From the NCBI GenBank assembly GCA_000648925.1, contig JFHF01000002.1, forward strand, positions 124,001-188,000: a stretch of 64,000 bases of DNA, read 5' to 3'. This document shows positions 43,507-52,085 of this stretch, piece after piece. Position 1 is the first letter of the stretch. Each line of letters opens with the position of its first letter. Below the pieces are notes generated by a model, which saw nothing but the letters and a program-made list of their open reading frames with translations, did no database searches and was not told the origin of the DNA. The translations under genes were made by a program, and so were the position numbers. The DNA is from Caballeronia jiangsuensis. GTDB taxonomy: Bacteria > Pseudomonadota > Gammaproteobacteria > Burkholderiales > Burkholderiaceae.

Positions 43507-43632
43507 AAACGTCTCTCGTCCGTGTCTGTGATGGTCAAACCGCGTCTCGGCTATGCGCGGAACGTCCGATTCGGGAACAGTGGCTCCGTGCCGGAGAGCG
43601 CCGTCGAGCGGAGCGGTCGTGCCGTACCGCTT

Positions 43633-43803
43633 CTAGCGGCGGTGGTGCGATTCGCGCCATCGCCATGTCTCCTGAAACGGTTCTTGCCACTTTCTCATGT
43701 CATGCCGCCGACGCTGCTCCCGCCGATAATGCTGGGCGATCAAGACTGTCGCAATCAACATAACCGCAATGCCGACGACGATCGGAATCCATGACTCGCT
43801 CAT
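43633..43803 (-). CDS. Small single-helix membrane protein
   Basis: A 56-residue protein: MSESWIPIVVGIAVMLIATV is a single membrane helix (residues 5-23), followed by a strongly basic, His/Arg/Trp-rich tail. GGAGA 5-6 bp before the ATG supports this start over the longer frame to 43893. No family recognised. The 16-bp palindrome at 43890-43905 is about 90 bp upstream and may control it. Confidence 0.55.
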   Translation of the reverse strand: MSESWIPIVVGIAVMLIATVLIAQHYRREQRRRHDMRKWQEPFQETWRWRESHHRR

Positions 43804-43889
43804 TTGAATCTCCGAATTCGCAATTGAGATTGTCACGATTGCCTGGAGCGCGCAGTTACGGTTTCGCTTAACCGTATGACGCGTCCGAA

Positions 43890-43905
43890 GCATGTATGTA
43901 CATGC
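43890..43905. promoter_or_regulatory. Inverted repeat upstream of small genes
   Basis: GCATGTA (43890-43896) and TACATGC (43899-43905) are perfect 7-bp arms around TG. It lies between two minus-strand small genes, with no T-run; operator-like. Confidence 0.4.
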
Positions 43906-43917
43906 ACGTACCGTTGT

Positions 43918-44157
43918 TCACTCTGACCGGGAAGTTACGCACGATGCAACCGGCCGCACCATGCCGAGCCGTCTCGCCAACGCGTGGCCAGCTGCGGTAA
44001 CACGTGCCTGACCTGATTTCTGCGCGATCGTGTCGATGCACGCGAGGCCACGTTGGGCGAGTGCCCCGAAATCCAGCGAATCGATCTGGACCTGGGCAGG
44101 TGATCGAACAAGTCGAATCAGCGTCGCGAGTTCGTGAGGCGTCAGCGTCTGGTCCAT
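43918..44157 (-). CDS. Small hypothetical protein, possibly winged-helix-like
   Basis: A 79-residue protein, MDQTLTPHELATLIRLVRSP onward, with a second half (RGLACIDTIAQKSGQARVTAAGHALARRLG) that resembles the wing end of a small helix-turn-helix fold. No clear Shine-Dalgarno before ATG 44157, and the frame continues to 44241, so the start is uncertain. No known family named with confidence. It lies just downstream of the response regulator on the same strand. Confidence 0.5.
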   Translation of the reverse strand: MDQTLTPHELATLIRLVRSPAQVQIDSLDFGALAQRGLACIDTIAQKSGQARVTAAGHALARRLGMVRPVASCVTSRSE

Positions 44158-44303
44158 ATCGCGGGATCTAGCGTCCAAAGCGCTACCGGGGCTGAAATGG
44201 GATGAACCAGTATGACGTTCGTGCCCCGCGCGCGCAGGCAAGAAAGCAATACACGTTGTGTAGGGGAATCAATACAAAATCGGCGGGACGCCAATCCAGC
44301 CGA

Positions 44304-44948
44304 TCAAACGAGCAAGCCGTGCTCGAGGGCGTAGCGCGCCAGTTGTGCGTTGCTCTTCAAGCCGATTTTTTGGCAGATTCGCGCTCGATACGTCGTGACG
44401 GTATTGGGACTCAGATGCAGCATGGTCGCGATATTGGCGAGGCTTTCGCCGCCCGCGATCAACTTCAATACTTCCAGTTCGCGGTCGGACAGCGTTTCGT
44501 GTGCCGGTCCCAATGCCTCGCCTAAATGCTGGGCGAAGCGTTCCGCGAGCGAGGCCGTAATGAATTTACCGCCTGAGTGAACCTTGCGCACAGCGGCGAT
44601 GAGGGTTTCGGCGGACACGCTCTTGGTGAGATAGCCAGCCGCTCCATGCTTGATTGCGCGCAACGCATAAACCTCTTCGGCGTAGATGCTGAGCATGAGC
44701 ACCGCCAGCGTGGGTTGTTGCGCCCGCAACGGCCTCACCAGTTCGAGCCCGTTGCGATCGGGCAGCGCGACATCCACGAGTGCGACGTCGAAAGACTGAG
44801 TCCTCGCGAGCAGCAGGGCATCGGAGGCTGTCTGCGCTTCTCCGGCAACCTCGATATCGTCGCTTGTTCCGAGCATCAGGCGAACGCCGTTGCGAACGAC
44901 CGCATGATCGTCGACCAACAATACCCTGATAACGGATTCAGCCGTCAT
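44304..44948 (-). CDS. NarL/FixJ-type response regulator
   Basis: A 214-residue two-domain regulator. Receiver domain: acidic pair Asp13-Asp14 (LVDDHAVVRNG), phospho-acceptor Asp59 (ALVDVALPD) and Lys109 (YLTKS). C-terminal LuxR helix-turn-helix at about 148-205 (LSDRELEVLKLIAGGESLANIATMLHLS, in part: LSDRELEVLKLIAGG; SPNTVTTYRARICQKIG). Its start overlaps the kinase gene by 11 bp, so the two are translated together. Confidence 0.95.
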   Translation of the reverse strand: MTAESVIRVLLVDDHAVVRNGVRLMLGTSDDIEVAGEAQTASDALLLARTQSFDVALVDVALPDRNGLELVRPLRAQQPTLAVLMLSIYAEEVYALRAIKHGAAGYLTKSVSAETLIAAVRKVHSGGKFITASLAERFAQHLGEALGPAHETLSDRELEVLKLIAGGESLANIATMLHLSPNTVTTYRARICQKIGLKSNAQLARYALEHGLLV

Positions 44949-46248
44949 ACAGCGTCTCGAGAGGTAATCGCAGGCTCACCGTGGTGCCCATGCCGGGCGC
45001 GCCCGCGATGGTGAGCGCGCCGCCGAAGTGTCGCGCACGCTCGTGCATTCCGGCAATGCCCCAGGAATGTTGGCCGAGCAATCGCACGGCATCGATGCCC
45101 TTGCCGTCGTCGCAAACTTCGAAGACGGCGAAGGCTTCGTCGCATTGCGCGCGCACGACCATCGATTTTGCCTGCGCATGCCGGACCGCATTCGTCAGCG
45201 CCTCCTGGATGATGCGAAAGAGCACAGTGCCGAGTTCAGGACCGACCTCGGATGCGCTCAGCCTCGGATCGATCGTAAGCGAGCACGGCAATCCAGTCTG
45301 TTTTTCGATCTGTTCGATATACCATTCGAGCGCCACCCAGATACCGAGGTCGTCCAGGACAGTCGGACGCAATTCGGTGATCACACGGCGGACGGTGTCG
45401 AGTGCGTCATCGGCCAATCGTGCGGCATCGACCAGTTGAGGGTCGGGCGCGCTGCCTTCGCGTCGCGCGCGATCGACTGCAACCGAAACATATGCCTTGA
45501 TGCCGGTTAGAACGCTACCCAGTTCGTCATGAATCTCGCGAGCGATCCTCTTGCGCTCGTTCTCCCTGATTCTGTGCTGGTGAGCGCTGAGTTCGCTGAG
45601 TGCGCGCTGGATGTCGGCTCGCCGCGCGATCTCCAGTTCGAGCGCCTTCGTCTTGTGCTGCCACGCCGCGACGGCCAGCTGATAGGGCACGGTGTCCTCG
45701 GCCGTCGCAACAAACGCTTCGGGCGGCAAAACGGAGTCATGGGCCGAGCAAATTGCGTGAAACGCGCGCGCTTCTTCGCTGCCTTTGAATACGCGTGTGG
45801 GATACGCGCACAGAAGCGAGAACGCATGCTTGCGTGCGAGATCGTTCCATAGTTGCTCCAGACGCAGCGCCGCGTCGGACTCTCCACGAGCGCACAGGAT
45901 GGCGACCATCTCGCCGAACGCCCGGACGGGAACTCTGCCGTTACCGGAGAGCGTGCCGATCAGCGTGCCCAGGACAGACTCGCAGCGCGTGGCGTTCGGC
46001 CATCCTTCGATCAGCAATGTGTCGAGCGTAGCGTCGGCATCGAGCCAGACGACGTCGGCCGGACCGGTGGCGGACGCCGATGCGAGATCGCTGGCTTTGC
46101 CGAGCACTCGCTCGATCTCCTCGCGGTGTGCGCGAGTGACGATGACGACCGTTGGTTCGCCTGCGCGGGCAGCCTCATGGATAAAGTTGGCGACGCGTTC
46201 ACAGAGAAACCAGTCGTTCTCGTAAAACTGCACGGCATGATTGCACAT
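44938..46248 (-). CDS. MEDS-domain sensor histidine kinase
   Basis: A 436-residue soluble kinase. The N-terminal domain (about residues 1-165, HAVQFYENDWFLCERVANFI, then EPTVVIVTRAHREEIE) looks like the MEDS sensory domain known from DcmR-type proteins. A coiled linker is followed by a HisKA_3 dimerisation helix with phospho-His in AREIHDELGSVLTG and an HATPase domain (EALTNAVRHA, DDGKGID, GIAGMHERARHFGG). No membrane helix. GAGGA lies 7 bp before ATG 46248; the frame extends to 46317 without support. It partners the overlapping response regulator. The signal is unknown. Confidence 0.92.
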   Translation of the reverse strand: MCNHAVQFYENDWFLCERVANFIHEAARAGEPTVVIVTRAHREEIERVLGKASDLASASATGPADVVWLDADATLDTLLIEGWPNATRCESVLGTLIGTLSGNGRVPVRAFGEMVAILCARGESDAALRLEQLWNDLARKHAFSLLCAYPTRVFKGSEEARAFHAICSAHDSVLPPEAFVATAEDTVPYQLAVAAWQHKTKALELEIARRADIQRALSELSAHQHRIRENERKRIAREIHDELGSVLTGIKAYVSVAVDRARREGSAPDPQLVDAARLADDALDTVRRVITELRPTVLDDLGIWVALEWYIEQIEKQTGLPCSLTIDPRLSASEVGPELGTVLFRIIQEALTNAVRHAQAKSMVVRAQCDEAFAVFEVCDDGKGIDAVRLLGQHSWGIAGMHERARHFGGALTIAGAPGMGTTVSLRLPLETLYDG

Positions 46249-46548
46249 CGAAAGGTCCTCGCCGCTTTGCACCTGGACGTTCGCCGCCGATATCAGCGAT
46301 GCAACCGATCTTACCATTCGTGTGCGTGACCGAAAACGTGCCGCTTCACGTGTAGCCCGGCCTCGTCCACGACAGCTTCGAGTCGATTGCGGGTCATCGT
46401 GAATGCGCTGCTCTTCATCGAGGATCGCAGCCTGCTCGACTGCAATTGCGCCGACAAGCGAAGCGAATCCGGAAACGCGATAGAAATACCGTCGTCCTTA
46501 AGCTTGTCATAAGCAACGGTCACGCAGGCTTGGCATCCCGACGGCGCT
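46249..46548. other. Divergent region, kinase / hpnI
   Basis: 300 bp between the divergent kinase and glycosyltransferase. A minus-strand frame from GTG 46523 to 46311 encodes 70 plausible-looking residues (AYDKLKDDGISIAFPDSLRL near its start) but has no good ribosome site and would block both promoters; I do not call it a gene. No clear operator seen. Confidence 0.4.
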
Positions 46549-47748
46549 ATGGACCTGAAGCATATGGCTCAACTGCATGTTGTCCACCTGCTCTTTGCCT
46601 GTGCCGCCGCGTTATCCGCACTGTGCTCGGGCATCGGTATCGTGTACACCGTGTCGGCGGGCTTCGTTATGCGACGTTTCTTTTCGCGTCCGATAAGTGC
46701 GGCCGTTTGCTTCCCGGCGGTTACCATCATCAAGCCGTTGCATGGCGCCGAGTGGGAGCTATTCGAGAACTTGACGAGCTTTGTGGAGCAAGACTATCCG
46801 GGAGCGATTCAATATGTTTTCGGCGTCCATGACGAAGGCGATGCCGCGTTGAAAAGCCTCGACATATTGCGCGCGCGTTTTCCCGAGAAGGATATAACGG
46901 TCGTTGTAGATGCCAGGGTGTACGGGCCCAATCGAAAAATCGCCAATCTTATGAACATGCTGGATCGTGCCGAGCACGATCTGCTGTGCTTTGCTGACAG
47001 CGACGTACGTGTAAGGCCCAGCTTCCTGCGCGATGTCGTCGGTGCGCTTCAACAACCCGGCGTCGGTCTGGTCACGTGCGCCTATCGTGGAATGTGTGCG
47101 CCCGGGTTTTGGCCTCGGGTCAGCGGCGCCATGACCGACTATCACTTCCTGCCCGGCGTAGTGACCGGACTTTCGATCGAACGCGCGCGGCCTTGCTTCG
47201 GCCAGACGATTGTCATTACGAGCGCAACACTGCAGCGCATCGGTGGTCTCGCGCAGTTTGGACATCATCTCGCAGAGGACCACGCGATTGGCGAAGCGGT
47301 CCGCAGCAGCGGTTTTGCAGTCGCGATTCCGCCTTTTATCGTGCGTCACGCCTGCGTCGAAACGACGTTTTCGCAACTGTTCGCGCACGAGTTGCGATGG
47401 AGTCGCACGATTCGCGCTGCGGACAGAATGGGGCATCTCGGTGCTATCCTGATGCATCCGTTTCCGCTTGCATTGATCGCCGTGTTCTTTTCTTTTGGCA
47501 ATCTGCTGGCGTGTGGGTTGGTCGTGCTGACATTCATCGTTCGCGCGCTGTTAGTGTGGCAAACGGATCGCTCGACGGGAGAGCGCGGCAGCAGCTTCGC
47601 ATGGTTGCCGCTCTGGGATGTCCTTCAATTCGCGATCTATCTGTCGAGTTTCCTCTCGTGTCGCGTGTTATGGCGCGGACAACACTTCGATGTCGACGAG
47701 GACGGTTTGATGTCGTCGTGTGTTCAACATGACCCGGGTCTGGAATGA
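46549..47748 (+). CDS. hpnI: Hopanoid glycosyltransferase HpnI
   Basis: A 399-residue membrane glycosyltransferase resembling ceramide glucosyltransferases and hopanoid HpnI, which adds N-acetylglucosamine to bacteriohopanetetrol. An N-terminal membrane helix precedes a GT-A domain with VTIIKPLHGAEWEL, the DXD-like ADSDVRV, LAEDHAIG and the RWSRTIR acceptor motif; two or three membrane helices close the chain. The start is either 46549 or 46564; neither has a clear ribosome site. HpnL-like and HpnJ genes follow in the same direction, which supports the hopanoid assignment. Confidence 0.85.
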   Translation: MDLKHMAQLHVVHLLFACAAALSALCSGIGIVYTVSAGFVMRRFFSRPISAAVCFPAVTIIKPLHGAEWELFENLTSFVEQDYPGAIQYVFGVHDEGDAALKSLDILRARFPEKDITVVVDARVYGPNRKIANLMNMLDRAEHDLLCFADSDVRVRPSFLRDVVGALQQPGVGLVTCAYRGMCAPGFWPRVSGAMTDYHFLPGVVTGLSIERARPCFGQTIVITSATLQRIGGLAQFGHHLAEDHAIGEAVRSSGFAVAIPPFIVRHACVETTFSQLFAHELRWSRTIRAADRMGHLGAILMHPFPLALIAVFFSFGNLLACGLVVLTFIVRALLVWQTDRSTGERGSSFAWLPLWDVLQFAIYLSSFLSCRVLWRGQHFDVDEDGLMSSCVQHDPGLE

Positions 47749-47794
47749 TCATCGATTCGACATCTGACGTTCGCCATGGACAGGACGTGCTCGA

Positions 47795-48805
47795 ATGAAA
47801 TTCCTCGGGTCCGTTACCGCGTTGCTCGGCCTGGTGATCGCAGGGTGGCTCATCTGGCGCGATGACCCTGTAGCGATCCTGCATTTGCTGGAATCCGGCG
47901 GCGCAGGGCTGCTGCTGGCCGCGCTCGTACATATCATTCCGATGCTGCCGAACGCCTGGGATTGGCGCCTGCTGATCCGCGATGCGGAGCGGCCCTCCTT
48001 CGGAACCATGCTCAAGCTCGTCTGGATTCGCGAGTCGATCAACGGACTGCTGCCCGTAGCGCGAATCGGCGGAGAGATCGTTTCATTTCGCCTGCTCGGC
48101 CGTGTCGGTGTGCGTCCGGCAACAGCCGTGGCGAGTCTCGTCGTCGACATGCAACTCACGCTGATCAGCCAGGTGGTCTTTGCACTCGTAGCCATCGGCT
48201 ATGTGTTGGGGCAGACATCATCGGATGCCGTGCGCCTTGCGGGAAAGTTCGCGTGGGGGCTAGCCGCACTCATGCCGGTGCTGTTGCTGTTCGTGCTCGT
48301 GCAGCATGCACGGCCGTTTGAACGTGTTGCGCGAACGCTCAACAAAGTCACCAGTGGAAAGGTCTACGCGCTAGTCGGGAAGTCGACGCGAATCGATCAG
48401 TCCATCAGATTGATCTGGCGGCAGACCGGCATAGTTGTGCGTTATGTGTTCATCTGGCAAACGCTGCAGTGCCTCGGCCTGGCACTGGAGATCTGGGTGG
48501 CATTGCGCGTGCTGGGCTCGAATGCAAGCTTCGCGACAGCGTTCGTGTTGGAGGCGCTGATCCAACTCGTAAGCAGTGTGGCCTTTGTCGTGCCGGGTAG
48601 CATCGGCGTGCAGGAAGGCGGCTTCGTTTTGATCGGCGGCATGCTGGGTATCGATGCGCCCACGTGTCTCGCACTCGCAGGTGCGCGACGCGTGCGTGAT
48701 CTTCTGTTCTTTGTGCCAGGGCTTATTTACTGGCAAGCGGCCGAGCGTTCGTTCGGCCCCAGGCGCTCAGTCGCTGCCAAACAGGGCAACGCGAATGTCA
48801 AGTAA
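47795..48805 (+). CDS. hpnL: HpnL-like integral membrane protein
   Basis: A 336-residue membrane protein with about eight helices, of the lysylphosphatidylglycerol-synthase transmembrane/flippase superfamily to which hopanoid-cluster HpnL belongs. NAWDWRLLIRDAERPSF, RIGGEIVSFRLL and the C-terminal VPGSIGVQEGGFVLIG are characteristic. AGGAC precedes the ATG by about 8 bp, 46 bp after hpnI. In other bacteria HpnL is linked to hopanoid localisation or transport; the exact role is not settled. Confidence 0.75.
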   Translation: MKFLGSVTALLGLVIAGWLIWRDDPVAILHLLESGGAGLLLAALVHIIPMLPNAWDWRLLIRDAERPSFGTMLKLVWIRESINGLLPVARIGGEIVSFRLLGRVGVRPATAVASLVVDMQLTLISQVVFALVAIGYVLGQTSSDAVRLAGKFAWGLAALMPVLLLFVLVQHARPFERVARTLNKVTSGKVYALVGKSTRIDQSIRLIWRQTGIVVRYVFIWQTLQCLGLALEIWVALRVLGSNASFATAFVLEALIQLVSSVAFVVPGSIGVQEGGFVLIGGMLGIDAPTCLALAGARRVRDLLFFVPGLIYWQAAERSFGPRRSVAAKQGNANVK

Positions 48806-49194
48806 TGCCTTAACAAAAAATTCAGATCGTTCGTCGCAACTCAGTACATTCATTAGCAGCAGCTTTCATGAGCTTGCATTCAAGGATCGGCCGACGCCAA
48901 AGGGCCGCGATTTACAAGAAAGCCGGCTTCTCTACTCGCGAAAGCATTCTCGTTTCGGTCGAGCCGATATTTGGCATAACTCTATGTTCGAGTGTTTGCA
49001 ATTTATAAGGCGGGAGTCGTAGTATTCTTTAGCCTCCCGCCACAATCCAGTGTTCACCAGCGAGCGTAGCGTTTATTAGCCGCTGTCCGGCATGGCTTTG
49101 TGAAAGCCTGAAGCAATACGAACATCACCAGAACCCGGCGAGTCTGTCTGGGCGACCGATCCCTGCAAGCGGACTGTTATCTTTGAGGGCATCA
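48806..49194. other. Gap inside the hopanoid cluster
   Basis: 389 bp of lower GC between hpnL and hpnJ with no convincing gene. A frame from ATG 48795 to 49022 (75 codons) overlaps the hpnL end and has unusual codon use. A hairpin GGCGGGAG (49009-49016) / CTCCCGCC (49034-49041) with a 17-base loop lies in the middle. hpnK, often beside hpnI and hpnJ, is absent, so this may be a former gene site. Confidence 0.45.
49009..49041. terminator. Hairpin between hpnL and hpnJ
   Basis: Perfect 8-bp GC-rich arms (49009-49016 and 49034-49041) around 17 bases. No T-run on either strand, so termination is only a guess; mRNA-processing or attenuation hairpin is equally possible. Confidence 0.35.
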
Positions 49195-50616
49195 ATGAAA
49201 ACACTGTTTCTACAGGCACCTTCCTTCGACGGCTTCGATGGCGGAGCAGGCTCACGCTTCCAGACGAGACGCGAGATTCGGTCATTCTGGTATCCGACGT
49301 GGCTCGTTCAGCCTGCAGCACTGGTCCCGGATAGCCGTGTCGTGGATGCTCCTGCAGATGGTCTGTCTCTGGATGCGACATTGGATATCGCTCAGGAATA
49401 CGATCTTGTCATCATTCATACGAGCTCGCCATCGTTCTCAAGCGATGCGCATTTCGCGGAGCATCTGAAACAACGTAAAGGCAGCATCCTGATCGGGATG
49501 ATCGGGGCAAAGATTGCCGTCGATCCTCACGGCTCGCTTGCTGCGAGTGATTCGATCGATTTCGTGTGTCGTGAAGAATTCGACTTCACGTGCCGCGACA
49601 TCGCGCAAGGCGTCCCGTTCGAGTCGATTCTCGGTTTGAGCTATCGGTTGCCCGACGGTGGAATCATGCACAATGAAGCCCGGCCGATTCTTGAAGACAT
49701 GGATCAACTGCCGTTTGTCGCGCCCATCTACAAACGTGATCTCAAGACTGAGAACTACTTCAGCGGCTACCTCAAGCATCCCTATGTATCGCTTTACACG
49801 GGCCGAGGCTGCAAGTCGCGGTGCACTTTTTGCCTCTGGCCGCATACAGTCGGGGGGCATCGCTATCGCACCCGCTCGGTAGATAACGTCCTCGAAGAAG
49901 TGAAGTGGATCAGAGACAACATGCCCGAAGTGAAGGAGATCATGTTCGATGACGACACCTTCACCGATCTAAGACCGAGGGCCGAGGAAATTGCTCGCGG
50001 CCTTGGCAAGCTAGGGGTGACGTGGTCCTGTAACGCGAAAGCGAACGTGCCGTATTCAACCCTCAAGGTGATGAAGGAGAACGGCCTGCGGCTTTTATTG
50101 GTGGGCTACGAATCGGGTGACGACCAGATTCTGGTCAATGTAAAGAAGGGGCTGCGGACCGATATGGCACGCCGCTTCAGCGACGATTGCCGCAAGCTCG
50201 GCATCAAGATCCACGGCACGTTCATTCTTGGGCTTCCGGGAGAAACGCAAGAGACGATACAGAAGACGATCCAGTATGCGAAAGAGATCAATCCGCACAC
50301 GATCCAGGTATCGCTCGCCGCGCCGTATCCGGGGACGGTCCTTCATAAGCAGGCTGTCGAAAACGGGTGGCTGGAGCAAAGCAAAGTTATCACGCTCGTC
50401 AATTCCGCCGGCACTCAGCAATCGGCTATCGGCTATCCGCATTTGTCGCGCGAAGAGATTTTTCTTGGCGTCGAAGAGTTTTACAAGCGCTTCTATTTCA
50501 GACCCACAAAGATCTGGGAAATCGTGCGCGAGATGCTTGTGAGCTGGGAGATGATGAAGCGACGCCTGCAGGAAGGGGTGGAGTTCTTCAGGTTCCTTCG
50601 CGACCATAGGGCGTGA
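49195..50616 (+). CDS. hpnJ: Hopanoid radical SAM protein HpnJ
   Basis: A 473-residue radical SAM enzyme with an N-terminal B12-binding-type domain (about residues 1-150, IIHTSSPSFSSDAHFAEHL) and the 4Fe-4S motif CKSRCTFC at about 202-209 (GRGCKSRCTFCLWPHTVGGH, in part). HpnJ forms the cyclitol ether head group of hopanoids by ring contraction of the glycosylated precursor made by HpnI. The opening KTLFLQAPSFDGFDGGAGSR is the signature I remember for HpnJ. GAGGG lies 6 bp before ATG 49195, preferred to the frame start at 49183. Confident at family level. Confidence 0.9.
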   Translation: MKTLFLQAPSFDGFDGGAGSRFQTRREIRSFWYPTWLVQPAALVPDSRVVDAPADGLSLDATLDIAQEYDLVIIHTSSPSFSSDAHFAEHLKQRKGSILIGMIGAKIAVDPHGSLAASDSIDFVCREEFDFTCRDIAQGVPFESILGLSYRLPDGGIMHNEARPILEDMDQLPFVAPIYKRDLKTENYFSGYLKHPYVSLYTGRGCKSRCTFCLWPHTVGGHRYRTRSVDNVLEEVKWIRDNMPEVKEIMFDDDTFTDLRPRAEEIARGLGKLGVTWSCNAKANVPYSTLKVMKENGLRLLLVGYESGDDQILVNVKKGLRTDMARRFSDDCRKLGIKIHGTFILGLPGETQETIQKTIQYAKEINPHTIQVSLAAPYPGTVLHKQAVENGWLEQSKVITLVNSAGTQQSAIGYPHLSREEIFLGVEEFYKRFYFRPTKIWEIVREMLVSWEMMKRRLQEGVEFFRFLRDHRA

Positions 50617-50999
50617 AGCGCGAGACTCCGGTGCGTGTTCGCCGAACTGAAAAGAGAGCCGCCGGACCTGCGCGCCGGCGAGCTTCGCCATCGATGATGC
50701 GTCCGGCTTCCTGCTGCCCTTAACGAAATTTCAAACGGCCTAGGCGACCGCCGAGATATCCTGTAATCTCCCGTTACGTTTGAAATATCGCGTAATAATC
50801 CGGTGCCAGCTACATCGCACCGAAAGAAATGCTCGCGTGGCCCGTTGCGAAGACACACATTCGTGACGAGGTTTCTAACCGGGCTTACGAAGCTAAACAC
50901 CGTCTCTTACGAAACACTTTCTGGCAGCGACTATCGCAATGCCACGGTCGCCTTTGCGCCCGCGTCTTTCGTGAATAAGAAAATATTTCGTGGTCGATA
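50617..50999. other. Intergenic region hpnJ / DUF535 gene
   Basis: 383 bp without a gene. It holds a widely spaced inverted repeat ATTTCAAACG (50728-50737) / CGTTTGAAAT (50777-50786), whose centres are 49 bp apart, close to five helical turns. The last 100 bp before the next gene are AT-rich and probably carry its promoter. A short frame 50803-51000 is not protein-like. Confidence 0.5.
50728..50786. promoter_or_regulatory. Widely spaced inverted repeat
   Basis: Two perfect 10-bp inverted arms (50728-50737, 50777-50786) with 39 bp between. Phasing by about five turns fits binding of a dimer pair with looping; alternatively a long-loop hairpin. Confidence 0.4.
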
Positions 51000-51989
51000 A
51001 TGTCGCTTTTTGAAGCTTGCAATCTGTTAGCCAAAGCTATCCCCAAACGAACTCCTCACGATATCTTCCGACGGGCCCGCGTTCTGATGTACGCAATGCT
51101 CAATCCGTCTGCCGCACGTATCTGGGTGAAGGCGTTGACGACGAACTCACTGCTTGCGGATATCGCTGTGCGCAACCGTCGCTATCTCGAACGCCCCTTT
51201 CATTGCTTCGCTCAGGCCGATATGCCTGCTTACGCGCGTGCGGAGTTGCTGTGCGGTCATTTCCCAGTTGTTCAGGAATTGTTCGGTGAAGATCTGACGC
51301 GCAGGCTCTACTTAAATTCGGAATATGTGACGTTGGCATCGATCGGCAGGTATTCGCTTGTCGTGAGCGAGCCGGTACGCTGCTGGCGTGAAGGCTTGCT
51401 GACCGTCGCCTGGCGCGACGAACTCGAGCACGTCGATCTTGCGTGGGCGACCATGAGCTTCGAAATGCATACCGGCTCAGGGGAACGGGGCGCGCTGATC
51501 GGAGGATTGCAAGGCCCGGCTGGCGGAGACAGGGAGCGGGTGCGCGAGGCTACGCGCGCATGTCATGGCCTACGACCGAAGGCCGCTGTGATGGAAGCGG
51601 TCGGCGAACTTTGCAGAATGGCGAGGGTGGAAGCGCTTACCGGAGTCACGAAGAAGACGCACGTTTCCGCTACAACCGCAATTCAGTTTACCGCTGACTA
51701 TGATGGCTTCTGGCGCGAACTAGGCGGAGTCGAAGCCGATGGACGGTTCGTGTTGCCGCTTCGCCAGTGGCATCGCGACATCAGCGAGGTTCCGTCGAAC
51801 CGGCGGGCTGCTTTTCGCAGGCGTCAGGCGCTGATTGCGGATTTGCTGGCGCAGATCGGTCGCGCAGTCCACGAAGGCTCGACCGCGGATGCGAGGACGG
51901 TTCATCTGAATCACGTGAAGGACGGCGCCCCTCTGCGGGAATTCGCTGTTGCGATGGCGGATAACTATCGTGACGCGGAACCGGCGTGA
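51000..51989 (+). CDS. DUF535 / VirK-YbjX family protein
   Basis: A 329-residue protein of the VirK/YbjX (DUF535) group. The family core is visible as MSFEMHTGSGERGALIGGLQG followed by ATRACHGLRPKAAVMEAVGEL and ALTGVTKKTHVSATT (in parts). Relatives in enteric bacteria affect antimicrobial-peptide resistance and virulence-protein localisation; the biochemical activity is unknown. There is no clear ribosome site before ATG 51000, so the true start may be later. It follows hpnJ with its own promoter region and may share an envelope-stress role. Confidence 0.75.
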   Translation: MSLFEACNLLAKAIPKRTPHDIFRRARVLMYAMLNPSAARIWVKALTTNSLLADIAVRNRRYLERPFHCFAQADMPAYARAELLCGHFPVVQELFGEDLTRRLYLNSEYVTLASIGRYSLVVSEPVRCWREGLLTVAWRDELEHVDLAWATMSFEMHTGSGERGALIGGLQGPAGGDRERVREATRACHGLRPKAAVMEAVGELCRMARVEALTGVTKKTHVSATTAIQFTADYDGFWRELGGVEADGRFVLPLRQWHRDISEVPSNRRAAFRRRQALIADLLAQIGRAVHEGSTADARTVHLNHVKDGAPLREFAVAMADNYRDAEPA

Positions 51990-52085
51990 TTGTGCGGCAG
52001 TCACGGAATCACAGATTCATCGGTCTGGAACGGATCGTGGCGCTGCATCGAAACTTATCGCGCGCCGCGACGCTGCCGTGAAACC

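Noticed and set aside
48795-49022. 75-codon frame overlapping the hpnL end
   Set aside because: Weak ribosome site, unusual codon choice for this genome and no recognisable fold.
50803-51000. 65-codon GTG frame before the DUF535 gene
   Set aside because: No ribosome site; lies over the probable promoter.
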